Below, piece by piece: positions 1 through 7,163 of a stretch of DNA of 24,644 nt; positions within the stretch are counted from its first letter, which is position 1, and every line of letters begins with the position of its first letter. Under the pieces are notes generated by a model. It worked only from the letters and a program-made list of their open reading frames with translations. It was not told the origin of the DNA and did no database searches. Made by a program: the position numbers and the translations under genes. The stretch is taken from positions 1-24,644 of IMG/VR virus record IMGVR_UViG_3300045996_000183. The stretch is one strand, 5' to 3'. The DNA is from a virus.

Positions 1-1469
1 ACATGGGCCTTGGCAAGACCGCCATTGGACTTACCGCTATCGCGGATATTAAAGAGAAATGGGAAAGCAAGTCGAAGCGGCGGTTCAAATGGTTGGTCAT
101 TGCGCCCATCAAAGTATGTGAGACGGTTTGGCGGCAAGAGGCAAAACTTTGGGAACATACGAAGCATTTAGAGTTTAGCCTAGTGCGCGGCAATGAGAAA
201 CAACGTGCCTTCGCGCTGCACAAGGAAGCCGATGTATACCTAATCAACCCTGAACTGGTCAAGTGGCTACGGGAGTACCTACGCGGGGATTGGTCAAAGT
301 TCGACGCGCTCATAGTGGACGAAAGTTCGCTGTTCAAGGATCACAAGAGCAAACGGTTTCGTAAGCTGACCAACTACGCCACTCGCGAGACGGTGAAAGG
401 GCCAGACGGTAAATCACTAAAGGATGAATATGGAAAACCGTTATACAAGCCGCCGCATACGTTTAAACGAACTGTTATCTTCACCGGTACTCCACGGCCT
501 AACAGTTCCGCGAACCTTTGGTCGCAACTCTACATATTGGATCACGGAGAAAGACTACTGCCCAAGTTCGATCACTTCCGAAACCGGTTCTTCCACTTTG
601 CGGGACGTATCGGTGAACACACGATACGTTATGAAGAGAACGAAGATATCCCAGATGATGCAGGATTTACCATCAAGCCCGGAGCACCACAAAAAATACA
701 TGAACTTATTGCCGATATATCGGTTGAATTGGACGCAAGCGAGTACAACATCCTTCCCGATATTCTACCATTACCGCGCATGGTTGAACTGCCAAATGAC
801 GTTATGGCCCGGTATAAGGCCTTAGAAAAAGACGCGCTCATAGAGTTGCAAGAGAATACCATCATTGCACAGAACGGCGGCGTCAAGTCGATGATGTGCT
901 GGCAGTTCGCCAACGGCGCGATGTACAACCCTGTGGTTGACGCGGCGGGGAAGCGAACGCACGAGGTCATACACGATCTGATGTTAGACGAACTTGACGA
1001 ATTGCTGGAGGAAGTCGATGAAAATTTTCTTATCCCCTATCAGTTTGTACATGATAGAGAACGTATCCTCGCCAGACACCCCGACGCTGTTGTACTGCCC
1101 CGAAGCGCTGAAAAGATCATTGAACGCTGGAACGCGGGAGGAATACGTAAGCTGTTGATCCATCCGCGATCAGGCTCGCACGGTTTGAATATCCAGTACG
1201 GCGGTCACAACATAGCATGGTTCGGTATGTTGTGGAGCAATGAACAGTGGATGCAGACGAACCGCCGACTCGCGCGTCCCGGTCAGCCCGAGGGAAAAGG
1301 CGTAACGGCGCATTTGCTCATGGCAGCAGGAACAATACACGAGTTGCAGTACGCTTCCCTTTGTGAGAAAGGCGGCGAAGAAACCCGTTTTAGGGAAGCA
1401 CTACGCAAGTACCAGAAAGCACAGAATTTAGGGATATACACGCATGAGTTCTATAAACCAGTTTTCTAG
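1..1469 (+). CDS. SNF2/DEAD-like helicase, 5' end cut off by window edge
   Basis: ATP-dependent superfamily 2 helicase or translocase, expected to act on phage DNA in replication or recombination. The visible frame opens at base 3 inside the Walker A motif (MGLGKT, residues 1-6 of the visible part), so the true start and N-terminus lie to the left. Motif Ia (LVIAP) is at about 31-35, motif II is DESS at 106-109, motif III is FTGTP at about 160-164, motif V (GSHGLNIQ) at about 391-398, and motif VI is QTNRRLARPGQ at about 418-428. Motif VI is typical of SNF2-type phage helicases, and DESS in place of DEAH is common in that group as far as I recall. The stop at 1467-1469 overlaps the next gene by 26 bases. 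This is the only clear early or replication-type gene in the window. The helicase class is confident; which process it serves is not visible. Confidence 0.93.
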   Translation, partial: MGLGKTAIGLTAIADIKEKWESKSKRRFKWLVIAPIKVCETVWRQEAKLWEHTKHLEFSLVRGNEKQRAFALHKEADVYLINPELVKWLREYLRGDWSKFDALIVDESSLFKDHKSKRFRKLTNYATRETVKGPDGKSLKDEYGKPLYKPPHTFKRTVIFTGTPRPNSSANLWSQLYILDHGERLLPKFDHFRNRFFHFAGRIGEHTIRYEENEDIPDDAGFTIKPGAPQKIHELIADISVELDASEYNILPDILPLPRMVELPNDVMARYKALEKDALIELQENTIIAQNGGVKSMMCWQFANGAMYNPVVDAAGKRTHEVIHDLMLDELDELLEEVDENFLIPYQFVHDRERILARHPDAVVLPRSAEKIIERWNAGGIRKLLIHPRSGSHGLNIQYGGHNIAWFGMLWSNEQWMQTNRRLARPGQPEGKGVTAHLLMAAGTIHELQYASLCEKGGEETRFREALRKYQKAQNLGIYTHEFYKPVF

Positions 1470-1800
1470 CCTCCTTGCCTTTCTCCGGCTAGAGGCTTCC
1501 GGCGATTGTTGGGACAACCTTACGTACCGCTCGTACGATCTGGACCGCAAGACAGGGCAAGCTAGTTTAAATGCCGCCTTGAAGGCGCTAGGCCGCAATA
1601 GCCTCATAGAACTACGCGACGATCTGCATATGATAATGCCGGAACTAACCGGAAATGACAGGCTTACCGCGAAGGTTTGTCGCTGGTGGGTTTGGTCACG
1701 GTTGGTACGTCGGGAGATAAAGAAGTGGCCGCTCCGCACAAAGCCTTTACCGGAGCGGAAGAATAATACGGATCAACCACAAACAAGCCCGCATAACTGA
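1444..1800 (+). CDS. small protein of unknown function downstream of the helicase
   Basis: 118 residues, not recognised. The ATG at 1444 lies inside the end of the helicase gene and has a good ribosome-binding sequence, TAGGGAT, with GGGA nine bases upstream, so it is probably co-translated with the helicase. The protein is basic in its C-terminal half (RWWVWSRLVRREIKKW at about 80-95) and ends in a polar, probably disordered tail. It has no membrane segment or signal peptide. A nucleic-acid-associated role would fit the charge and the neighbour but is only a guess. Its last 137 bases lie antiparallel to the end of the outer-membrane spanin gene, so part of the tail may owe its sequence to the opposite gene. 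An alternative is that the ORF is fortuitous, but the start context argues for a real gene. Confidence 0.6.
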   Translation: MSSINQFSSLLAFLRLEASGDCWDNLTYRSYDLDRKTGQASLNAALKALGRNSLIELRDDLHMIMPELTGNDRLTAKVCRWWVWSRLVRREIKKWPLRTKPLPERKNNTDQPQTSPHN

Positions 1801-2053
1801 GACTAGCAAGGTAAGATATAAGACAAACGCGTTGCATACGTTCGTCACCAAGGTCCGCAAGTACTCTGTTAGCGAACTTTGACAACTGGCCCATATTCGC
1901 TTTAGGCGGCAGCGGGTCAGTTGTCTTTGGCCGCTTTGTCAATTCCGACGGTACTACGATTTGCGTCTGCAACTGCGTTATTGATCTGTTGCACGACACT
2001 ATCAGTAGCGACGCACTGGCTATATACAGATATTTTGTTAGTCTCTTTGTCAA
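1664..2053 (-). CDS. outer-membrane spanin lipoprotein (Rz1-like)
   Basis: Outer-membrane half of the two-protein spanin that fuses inner and outer membranes at the last step of lysis. I chose the TTG at 2053: it has GGGAG seven bases upstream and gives a compact lipoprotein signal, a KRLTK basic start, hydrophobic YLYIASASLLIV, then the lipobox IVSC with the acylated Cys at residue 21. An ATG at 2098 in the same frame would put 15 extra polar residues before the signal and has a poorer binding site. The mature part is proline-containing (PSELTKRPKTTDPLPP), as expected for o-spanins, and then unusually long, giving 129 residues in all. The gene starts inside the i-spanin gene in another frame and runs 253 bases beyond its stop, an overlapping rather than embedded arrangement. 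The 3' end lies antiparallel to the 1444-1800 gene. Confidence 0.72.
   Translation of the reverse strand: MTKRLTKYLYIASASLLIVSCNRSITQLQTQIVVPSELTKRPKTTDPLPPKANMGQLSKFANRVLADLGDERMQRVCLISYLASLSYAGLFVVDPYYSSAPVKALCGAATSLSPDVPTVTKPTSDKPSR
1729..1758. terminator. inverted repeat between converging transcripts, possible two-way terminator
   Basis: CCGCTCCG at 1729-1736 is exactly matched by CGGAGCGG at 1751-1758, with a 14-base loop. It lies where the plus-strand early genes and the minus-strand late genes run into each other. On the minus strand it is followed by CCACTTCTTTATC, moderately rich in T; on the plus strand by AAGAATAAT. There is no real T-tract in either direction. It also sits inside the coding overlap of the 1444-1800 gene and the spanin, so termination here would have to be partial. 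Its role as a terminator is inferred from position. Confidence 0.35.
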
Positions 2054-2330
2054 TTTCGTTCTCCCGCTCCGCTGTGCGGCTATGCGATCGCTGCGCATCC
2101 TGGCCTACGGAACCGGCCACAGACGCCCCGAGAGTGGCCGCTTGGCGTTCCCGGTCCCTGACAGCCTCCGAAGCCTCTTTCGCCTCTGTGGCGGCTTCCT
2201 GCGCGACCCTAGCGGCCTTCCCATTGAGACGCCACCCGTTGACAGCCCATCCGGCCCAAAAAGCCAGCGCGAGCGCCCCGGCGAATAGCATAATCCGCTC
2301 TTTCGCGCCTAGTACAAAAGGAAGCTTCAT
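1917..2330 (-). CDS. inner-membrane spanin (Rz-like)
   Basis: 137 residues. Inner-membrane half of the spanin complex, spanning the periplasm to its lipoprotein partner. One N-terminal membrane anchor is visible at about residues 13-33 (LFAGALALAFWAGWAV within it). An Ala/Glu/Arg-rich helical region at about 36-100 follows, which would form the periplasmic coiled coil, then a short polar end. Size and plan are typical for i-spanins. The ATG at 2330 overlaps the TGA of the preceding membrane-protein gene as ATGA. The ribosome-binding site is weak (GGG close to the ATG), which suggests translational coupling. The order endolysin, small membrane protein, Rz and Rz1 supports the call independently of the sequence. 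Confidence 0.82.
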   Translation of the reverse strand: MKLPFVLGAKERIMLFAGALALAFWAGWAVNGWRLNGKAARVAQEAATEAKEASEAVRDRERQAATLGASVAGSVGQDAQRSHSRTAERENEIDKETNKISVYSQCVATDSVVQQINNAVADANRSTVGIDKAAKDN

Positions 2331-2620
2331 AGCCCGTACGATCTCGCTATAACGGCAGCAACGAGTGTTATGAGAACACCGGCAACCGCGTATATTGCTT
2401 TCATAGTACCCGACACAACGCGTACCGCTTCCTCTACACCGGCCTTTTTACCTTCGGAGAAATGGTTTACGGCTTCGAGCGCGCCGACCCTATTACTAAG
2501 GCTGTGCTGTTGTGTCTTAAGAGTACCTAAGTCGGAGGCTGTTCGCTCGTTCGTAGCTTGGATCATGTCGATCTTTCCTTCGATACGTATAGCCCACCCC
2601 GGTACACCATCATCTGACAT
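2327..2620 (-). CDS. small membrane protein of the lysis cassette, holin candidate
   Basis: 97 residues from the ATG at 2620. This start is chosen over the ATGs at 2635 and 2638 because a GGGGGG run (complement of 2625-2630) sits four bases before it. The N-terminal two thirds is polar and helical with a heptad-like pattern (IRIEGKIDMIQATNERT onward). One C-terminal membrane segment lies at about residues 75-94 (IYAVAGVLITLVAAVIA). The layout of coiled coil plus single C-terminal membrane segment resembles haemolysin XhlA-type lysis accessory proteins. The gene lies between endolysin and spanin, where a holin is expected, and is coupled to the spanin by an ATGA overlap. Whether it is the holin, or whether that job belongs to the C-terminal part of the endolysin, cannot be told from sequence. 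Confidence 0.7.
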   Translation of the reverse strand: MSDDGVPGWAIRIEGKIDMIQATNERTASDLGTLKTQQHSLSNRVGALEAVNHFSEGKKAGVEEAVRVVSGTMKAIYAVAGVLITLVAAVIARSYGL

Positions 2621-2649
2621 AATACCCCCCGGCATCATCGTACAAATCC

Positions 2650-3609
2650 TTACTTCTTGCGGTCCTTAACAACTATCAGCACAAGCGACGCTATAGCAGC
2701 AATTATCTTGGTACGTCCTTCACCAGATGCGGTGGTAATCTCCGTGATACTGGCGAATACCATCGGATCGTTAGCCAAACTCGCAACAAGCATAATCATG
2801 CCGTACAGCGTAGTACGTTCTTTGAACCGGCTCTTTACCCAACCGGCGACCCACTTCCCGACGAACGAAGAAAGGGTAGGGCGCTCCACTTCGTCTACCG
2901 GCTGTTCGGTTTCTGCGGGCGGTAGTACCGGCTCTACGACCTTAAGCATGGGCTTGGTACGGAACTCATCTAACGGCTGCATCGGCGGCGCTTCCATTGC
3001 CGTTGAGAACAGAGACAAGGTTTCGCGCTTGGCTGCGCGTAGTTCGCCAGCGGGGTTGAACTCGATACGCTTGTCGATCCATCCGTATGCGAAGCTTTCC
3101 TGCTTCGGATTGGCTTCGATGATACGCAAGTAGCGCGCACCTTGGCTGCACTCTAGGGCCTTGACCATGGCACTCTCAGAACGTGTCGCGAGATACGCTT
3201 TAAGCGCCGCCAACGTACCGTTGCCTAAATTGCCGTCAACCGTGATATCCTTGTACAGCATACCTTGCTGATTGAACGCGTTAAGCCAACGCTGTAGCCA
3301 GAATATAGGTCCGTCCTTACTGTCACGGTTGCCAGCGCCCATGTTGACGTACGTATCTACCAGTTCTGCGGCAATGGCTTGGGAAAGCTTGGCGACGAGA
3401 TCGAACTTCGGCGCGATCACGAACTGTTTAAACAATATCTTGAAGGCGACCGGACGCGGCAGTTCCCGCATATCGCCAGTATAGCCATTGGCGCGTGCCA
3501 CGGCTTGCGTAACGCCCCATTTGGTAGGCCCGCCCCTGTCGTTAGGGTGGTTTACGTACCCGCCTTCACGCCCTATTACGGCGTCAACTATCTCTTCTAT
3601 TCTGGTCAT
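2650..3609 (-). CDS. endolysin, GH108-type muramidase with peptidoglycan-binding and membrane segments
   Basis: 319 residues. It cuts the glycan strands of peptidoglycan. The N-terminal GH108 domain (about 1-92) carries the family signature: the expected catalytic Glu15 in REGGYVNHPNDRGGPTKWG. A PG_binding_3-type domain follows at about 93-185 (WLQRWLNAFN, DGNLGNGTLAAL, then FAYGWIDKR). A Pro/Glu-rich linker at about 206-245 leads to a C-terminal region with two hydrophobic stretches, about 268-286 and 302-314, ending in KDRKK. Usual GH108 endolysins are about 170-200 residues, so the last 120 residues are an addition that looks like a small membrane hairpin. No N-terminal signal is visible. 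The ATG at 3609 has a GGGGGG run five bases upstream. The gene follows the tail fibre with a 21-base gap and opens the lysis cassette. Confidence 0.9.
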   Translation of the reverse strand: MTRIEEIVDAVIGREGGYVNHPNDRGGPTKWGVTQAVARANGYTGDMRELPRPVAFKILFKQFVIAPKFDLVAKLSQAIAAELVDTYVNMGAGNRDSKDGPIFWLQRWLNAFNQQGMLYKDITVDGNLGNGTLAALKAYLATRSESAMVKALECSQGARYLRIIEANPKQESFAYGWIDKRIEFNPAGELRAAKRETLSLFSTAMEAPPMQPLDEFRTKPMLKVVEPVLPPAETEQPVDEVERPTLSSFVGKWVAGWVKSRFKERTTLYGMIMLVASLANDPMVFASITEITTASGEGRTKIIAAIASLVLIVVKDRKK

Positions 3610-3630
3610 ATTCGCCCCCCGGCGTTAGAA

Positions 3631-5157
3631 CTATCTCACAAGATATTCGTCTACTCTTTCGTTAATCTCGCGCATTTTGAGCCAGTTCAGACCAACCGGT
3701 TGACCGCTACGAATACGCAGTTTCCCTAGAAGTCCGATTGCATCCCATTCGGGGCGCTTGTCTCTACCAACGTAATCATGCGACGGATCGTATTCGGGAT
3801 TAAGCACCCTACGCGTGCTAGTGCCGTACACCGCGTTCTTCGGAATCTTTACATCGTCTGGAACTAGATCAAGGTTATACGATACTGTCCGTTTCTTACT
3901 GCCCCTACCGCACGTCCATTCGACCCACTCGTAATCCTCGTACAACGGGCGGTTCCATTCGTCTCTGAGGTACTTTTCACTCCACCGCATCATGCCGCTG
4001 TCGCCAAGCACAGCCGGGTTGCCGGAATACGCGCCTAGAATGAACTGGCGATCATCTTCCCATGTCGCACGACGTATCTTCGATGAGAACGGGCGCTTGT
4101 ACCAGACGTTATCAACGACTCGTATCTGTAGCGTCTGCACAAGCTGTGACATCATTTGCGCGTAGTTCGGCTGCTCGTACGGGCAAGCACTGACTTGACT
4201 TTGTACGTACTCTTCCAAGTCCGGTAGTTCTTCCCAAGGCTGGTCAAAGCACACAACCCAACCGGCGCGATCCTCGTTATTGGGGTTGCCGTCCGCCCAT
4301 TCAAACATTTCCGCATAGTCGGCAGGGCTCGACATGGCCGTTCCACCGTCCGATGAAACAGTACCGGCACCAGTAACAAGGAACTCAGCATCGGCACTAA
4401 CGGCAGCGTTGGAGCCGAGCGCCAAAAGGAAGTACGCAACGTTGCCCGCCCGGTTCGCCTGCCCCTTAATGACGGCCCCGGTAAAGCTGGCGTGCGTAGC
4501 CAGTAGCGTCAAAGTGTCGCCGTTTGCAGACGCGCTATTGCTGATTTGACCGCTGATCGTATGAGTACTGGCGGCATTACCCATTACCACGTTGCCGGTA
4601 AGCGTAGGGCTGGCAGAAAAGACGACATTGCCCGTACCGGTTACGCCAGCGGCGCCAATAACAGTACGCCCAGACGCGGTAAGCGAAGTGGTTGCTGCCG
4701 CACTCGCACTAGTATAGTACGGCAGAGTGTCCTCTACGCCCGTTAGTTCTGCAATAGCCACACCACCTGCGGTTAACCCGTCGAGAACTTGCCCGTTGAT
4801 GGTTACGCCACCTGTAACAGTTATTCCCGTAGCATGTACTTCAAGCTTTTGTGCGCCGCCAACTGCAAATCCGACCGTGCTAGTACCGGTGAGGTAAATA
4901 CCAGTAGTGGCGGCATTGCCGAACGCTAGGGCCGGAGCGCCAACCGTTCCGTTACCGATACCCGTAATTTTGTTAAGGCCCATGGGCAGCGCGCCAGCCA
5001 TTGCAACAGTACCGTCACGAAGGAACGTGCTGCTAAGGCCGGTCGCAACACCATCAAACTCTGAGTCCACTCGGGCCGCTAGAATTTTTATACCGTCATT
5101 GCGATCCTGCGTAAAATTGTACAGGCGGCTAAAAGTACCTGATCCATCGAACGCCAT
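3631..5157 (-). CDS. tail fibre with C-terminal Peptidase_G2-type self-cleaving chaperone
   Basis: 508 residues. Receptor-binding or adhesive tail fibre. Residues 1-90 resemble fibre attachment regions (MAFDGSGTFSRLYNFTQDR, then GTVAMAGALPMGLNKITG). Residues 90-270 are Gly/Thr/Ala/Val-rich and likely form a trimeric beta shaft. From about residue 270 the sequence turns charged and aromatic and matches the Peptidase_G2 (IMC autoproteolytic) pattern: SSPADYAEMFEWADGN, ILGAYSGNPAVLGDSG, RRVLNPEYDPSHDYV, and a final LGKLRIRSGQPVGLNW. In phi29-type appendages this domain helps trimer folding and then cuts itself off. The cleavage site here is not identified; an acidic-serine step near 268-282 is a candidate. 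The ATG at 5157 overlaps the previous stop as TAATG, with AAGGGG seven bases upstream. Confidence 0.86.
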   Translation of the reverse strand: MAFDGSGTFSRLYNFTQDRNDGIKILAARVDSEFDGVATGLSSTFLRDGTVAMAGALPMGLNKITGIGNGTVGAPALAFGNAATTGIYLTGTSTVGFAVGGAQKLEVHATGITVTGGVTINGQVLDGLTAGGVAIAELTGVEDTLPYYTSASAAATTSLTASGRTVIGAAGVTGTGNVVFSASPTLTGNVVMGNAASTHTISGQISNSASANGDTLTLLATHASFTGAVIKGQANRAGNVAYFLLALGSNAAVSADAEFLVTGAGTVSSDGGTAMSSPADYAEMFEWADGNPNNEDRAGWVVCFDQPWEELPDLEEYVQSQVSACPYEQPNYAQMMSQLVQTLQIRVVDNVWYKRPFSSKIRRATWEDDRQFILGAYSGNPAVLGDSGMMRWSEKYLRDEWNRPLYEDYEWVEWTCGRGSKKRTVSYNLDLVPDDVKIPKNAVYGTSTRRVLNPEYDPSHDYVGRDKRPEWDAIGLLGKLRIRSGQPVGLNWLKMREINERVDEYLVR

Positions 5158-7163
5158 TATTCTGCCCCTTCCCCGCCGCCCATAAGGGCGCTGTAGAACT
5201 TGCTCAGTTCTTCCTGAATATCACCGTTAGCCGCCGCTATAGCTGGAATACGTGCAATATGCGCTCGCATCAGCCGTTCCGATGCTTGCATACCGCGTCG
5301 CTGCGATCCTTGTACCAAGCGACCCGCACGAACAAACCAACGTGCAACGGCGGGGCTTGCCATGAACCGACTGAATATAAGGTTACTACCAATCATCTTT
5401 AATGGTACGGTTGGGCCAGCAAAGAAAGAACCGACTAGACCAATGGTGCCGCCCGCATACGCGCTACGAGAGCGGTTAGCCAGTACCGCACCGCGAGAGA
5501 TACTATCAGCGACCGTGGCAAAGTCGTCCAGAATTGGCCGCAACGGCTCGTAACGCGTACCACTAAACAGGAAGTCGTACGCCCTCCGGTTCTTTCGTAG
5601 CTTGTTGTAATCCGTAAGCCACTTCACTACACTAACGCCCTCGCCGGAAGCACCCGCATTAGCAGGCGTGACTTCACCAAGCCGACGAAATACCGAACTC
5701 GCGATAGTATCCCACTCTTCGGGCGGCATGGACCGTCTTAGAACTCGGATATGATTAGATTTGTTCTTAAGCATCGCCTCGACGCGCCCGCCAATCTGTT
5801 CTGCCGTGGCGTTGGGATCAAGTATTTCTTTGTACACGCGGTCAATGCGATTGCGCCCGCGAGAGTACCAACGGTTGAAGGTATCGAACTGATTAAGAGC
5901 CGCTGCATCGCCCTGCAACGAACTACGTAGATCGTTAGTTGTGGCCCGGTATATGCGTGCTAATTCGGCGCGCGGGATAGAATTGACAATCTCGTTATCG
6001 CCCATCATACGGCCGATTTCAGAACGAAATGCTTGCATTTCATCGAACGGCATACGGCGAATACCGGTTATAGCACCATCGTCACCCCGTTCCACAAACG
6101 TTTCCATGAACCGACGTAGGCGAGGGTTTTGTAGTTCTCGACCAAGTTCAGGGTTGCTAAGGAACTCCGCTGCACGCCCTCGTAAAGCCAGTACGGTATC
6201 AACCGTGTCAACTTCGCGGTTCCCGGCGAGCCGAGTAAGTTCACCCGCCCTAGTACCGGCTTCTTGCTGGAAGCGGTCAACCGCGCCCTGAGTACCGCGC
6301 CTAGCCGCATTGCCAACATCGAACTGAGTTGCCCCACGTCCGATTTGGTTGGCTAGATCATCCCTCGCGCCCTCAAAGTTATCCAGCGTGCGCTCGCCTT
6401 GGCGTACCAATGCGCCGCCACCCGGAAGGTTGGAAGAAACGTCGGATATGGAACGTACAGCACGATTGCGCGCGGTTTCACCAAGCCCGAGCGGGACGCC
6501 AATGCGTTCGCCCGCCTCAATAGCCTCACTTGCCGTAGGCGGCTGCGGCCCAACGCGAGTGCGGCCACGCGCAATACGGCCCATGGCTGCACCAGTACCG
6601 AGCCCGAATATTGCGCCAGTACCGGATTGAAAGATTTTGTCTCTGGCGAAGTTGTCGGAAGGCTCCATAACAGGCTGCAAAGCTGCCGCCTGCGCGCCCT
6701 GTTTAGCCGCCTGTACCGCCATACGTCCAGCACTAGCACCGGCCCTAATCCTACCGAACGGCAATGGCGTCATAAGCGAACCGGCCAAGTCAATCAAATC
6801 CATGCCCTTGCGGCCATGCGCTTCCATACCACGCTGATTGCGTAGTTCCGTAATCTTCGGAATAGCATCGGCATGTTCTACATCGGCATCGTCGGCTAGG
6901 CCTACGGCGCGACCTAGCCGCATAACGCCTTGATTGATCGCCATAGCCGGTTTGTGAACCATGCCGCGAATAAGGCTCTTGATGTACGAACCATCCTCGT
7001 CGGTTTTGTTCGTGCCAGTGAAACCGCTGCCATGCTTACGCATAGAACGGTACGCGCTTGACTTCTTAGCCTTGTCATAGTCAACGCCCGCGTCCAACGA
7101 GTCGAACGCATCCTGTATCTCCGATAGGAGATTGGGGTCAGTTACTTTGCGGTACTGTGGCAT
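5157..7163 (-). CDS. large internal virion or ejection-type protein
   Basis: 668 residues, no enzymatic motif recognised. By position (directly after the transglycosylase virion protein, before the tail fibre) and by composition (Arg/Ala/Gly-rich, mainly helical), it fits an internal core or DNA-ejection protein of podoviruses. Two small-residue hydrophobic stretches, at about 185-200 (TGAIFGLGTGAAMG) and about 575-600 (AYAGGTIGLVGSFFAG), could insert into the host membrane during ejection. The middle (about 240-480) is charged and helical. The ATG at 7163 overlaps the end of the upstream gene by 26 bases, with only a G-rich stretch near the ATG as ribosome-binding site, so coupling is likely. 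The ejection role is inferred from context and family resemblance, not from a diagnostic motif. Confidence 0.75.
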   Translation of the reverse strand: MPQYRKVTDPNLLSEIQDAFDSLDAGVDYDKAKKSSAYRSMRKHGSGFTGTNKTDEDGSYIKSLIRGMVHKPAMAINQGVMRLGRAVGLADDADVEHADAIPKITELRNQRGMEAHGRKGMDLIDLAGSLMTPLPFGRIRAGASAGRMAVQAAKQGAQAAALQPVMEPSDNFARDKIFQSGTGAIFGLGTGAAMGRIARGRTRVGPQPPTASEAIEAGERIGVPLGLGETARNRAVRSISDVSSNLPGGGALVRQGERTLDNFEGARDDLANQIGRGATQFDVGNAARRGTQGAVDRFQQEAGTRAGELTRLAGNREVDTVDTVLALRGRAAEFLSNPELGRELQNPRLRRFMETFVERGDDGAITGIRRMPFDEMQAFRSEIGRMMGDNEIVNSIPRAELARIYRATTNDLRSSLQGDAAALNQFDTFNRWYSRGRNRIDRVYKEILDPNATAEQIGGRVEAMLKNKSNHIRVLRRSMPPEEWDTIASSVFRRLGEVTPANAGASGEGVSVVKWLTDYNKLRKNRRAYDFLFSGTRYEPLRPILDDFATVADSISRGAVLANRSRSAYAGGTIGLVGSFFAGPTVPLKMIGSNLIFSRFMASPAVARWFVRAGRLVQGSQRRGMQASERLMRAHIARIPAIAAANGDIQEELSKFYSALMGGGEGAE

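Noticed and set aside
461-468. GTTTAAAC copies as attachment sites or mobile-element ends
   Set aside because: All copies lie inside intact genes, with no integrase, flanking duplication or element between them.
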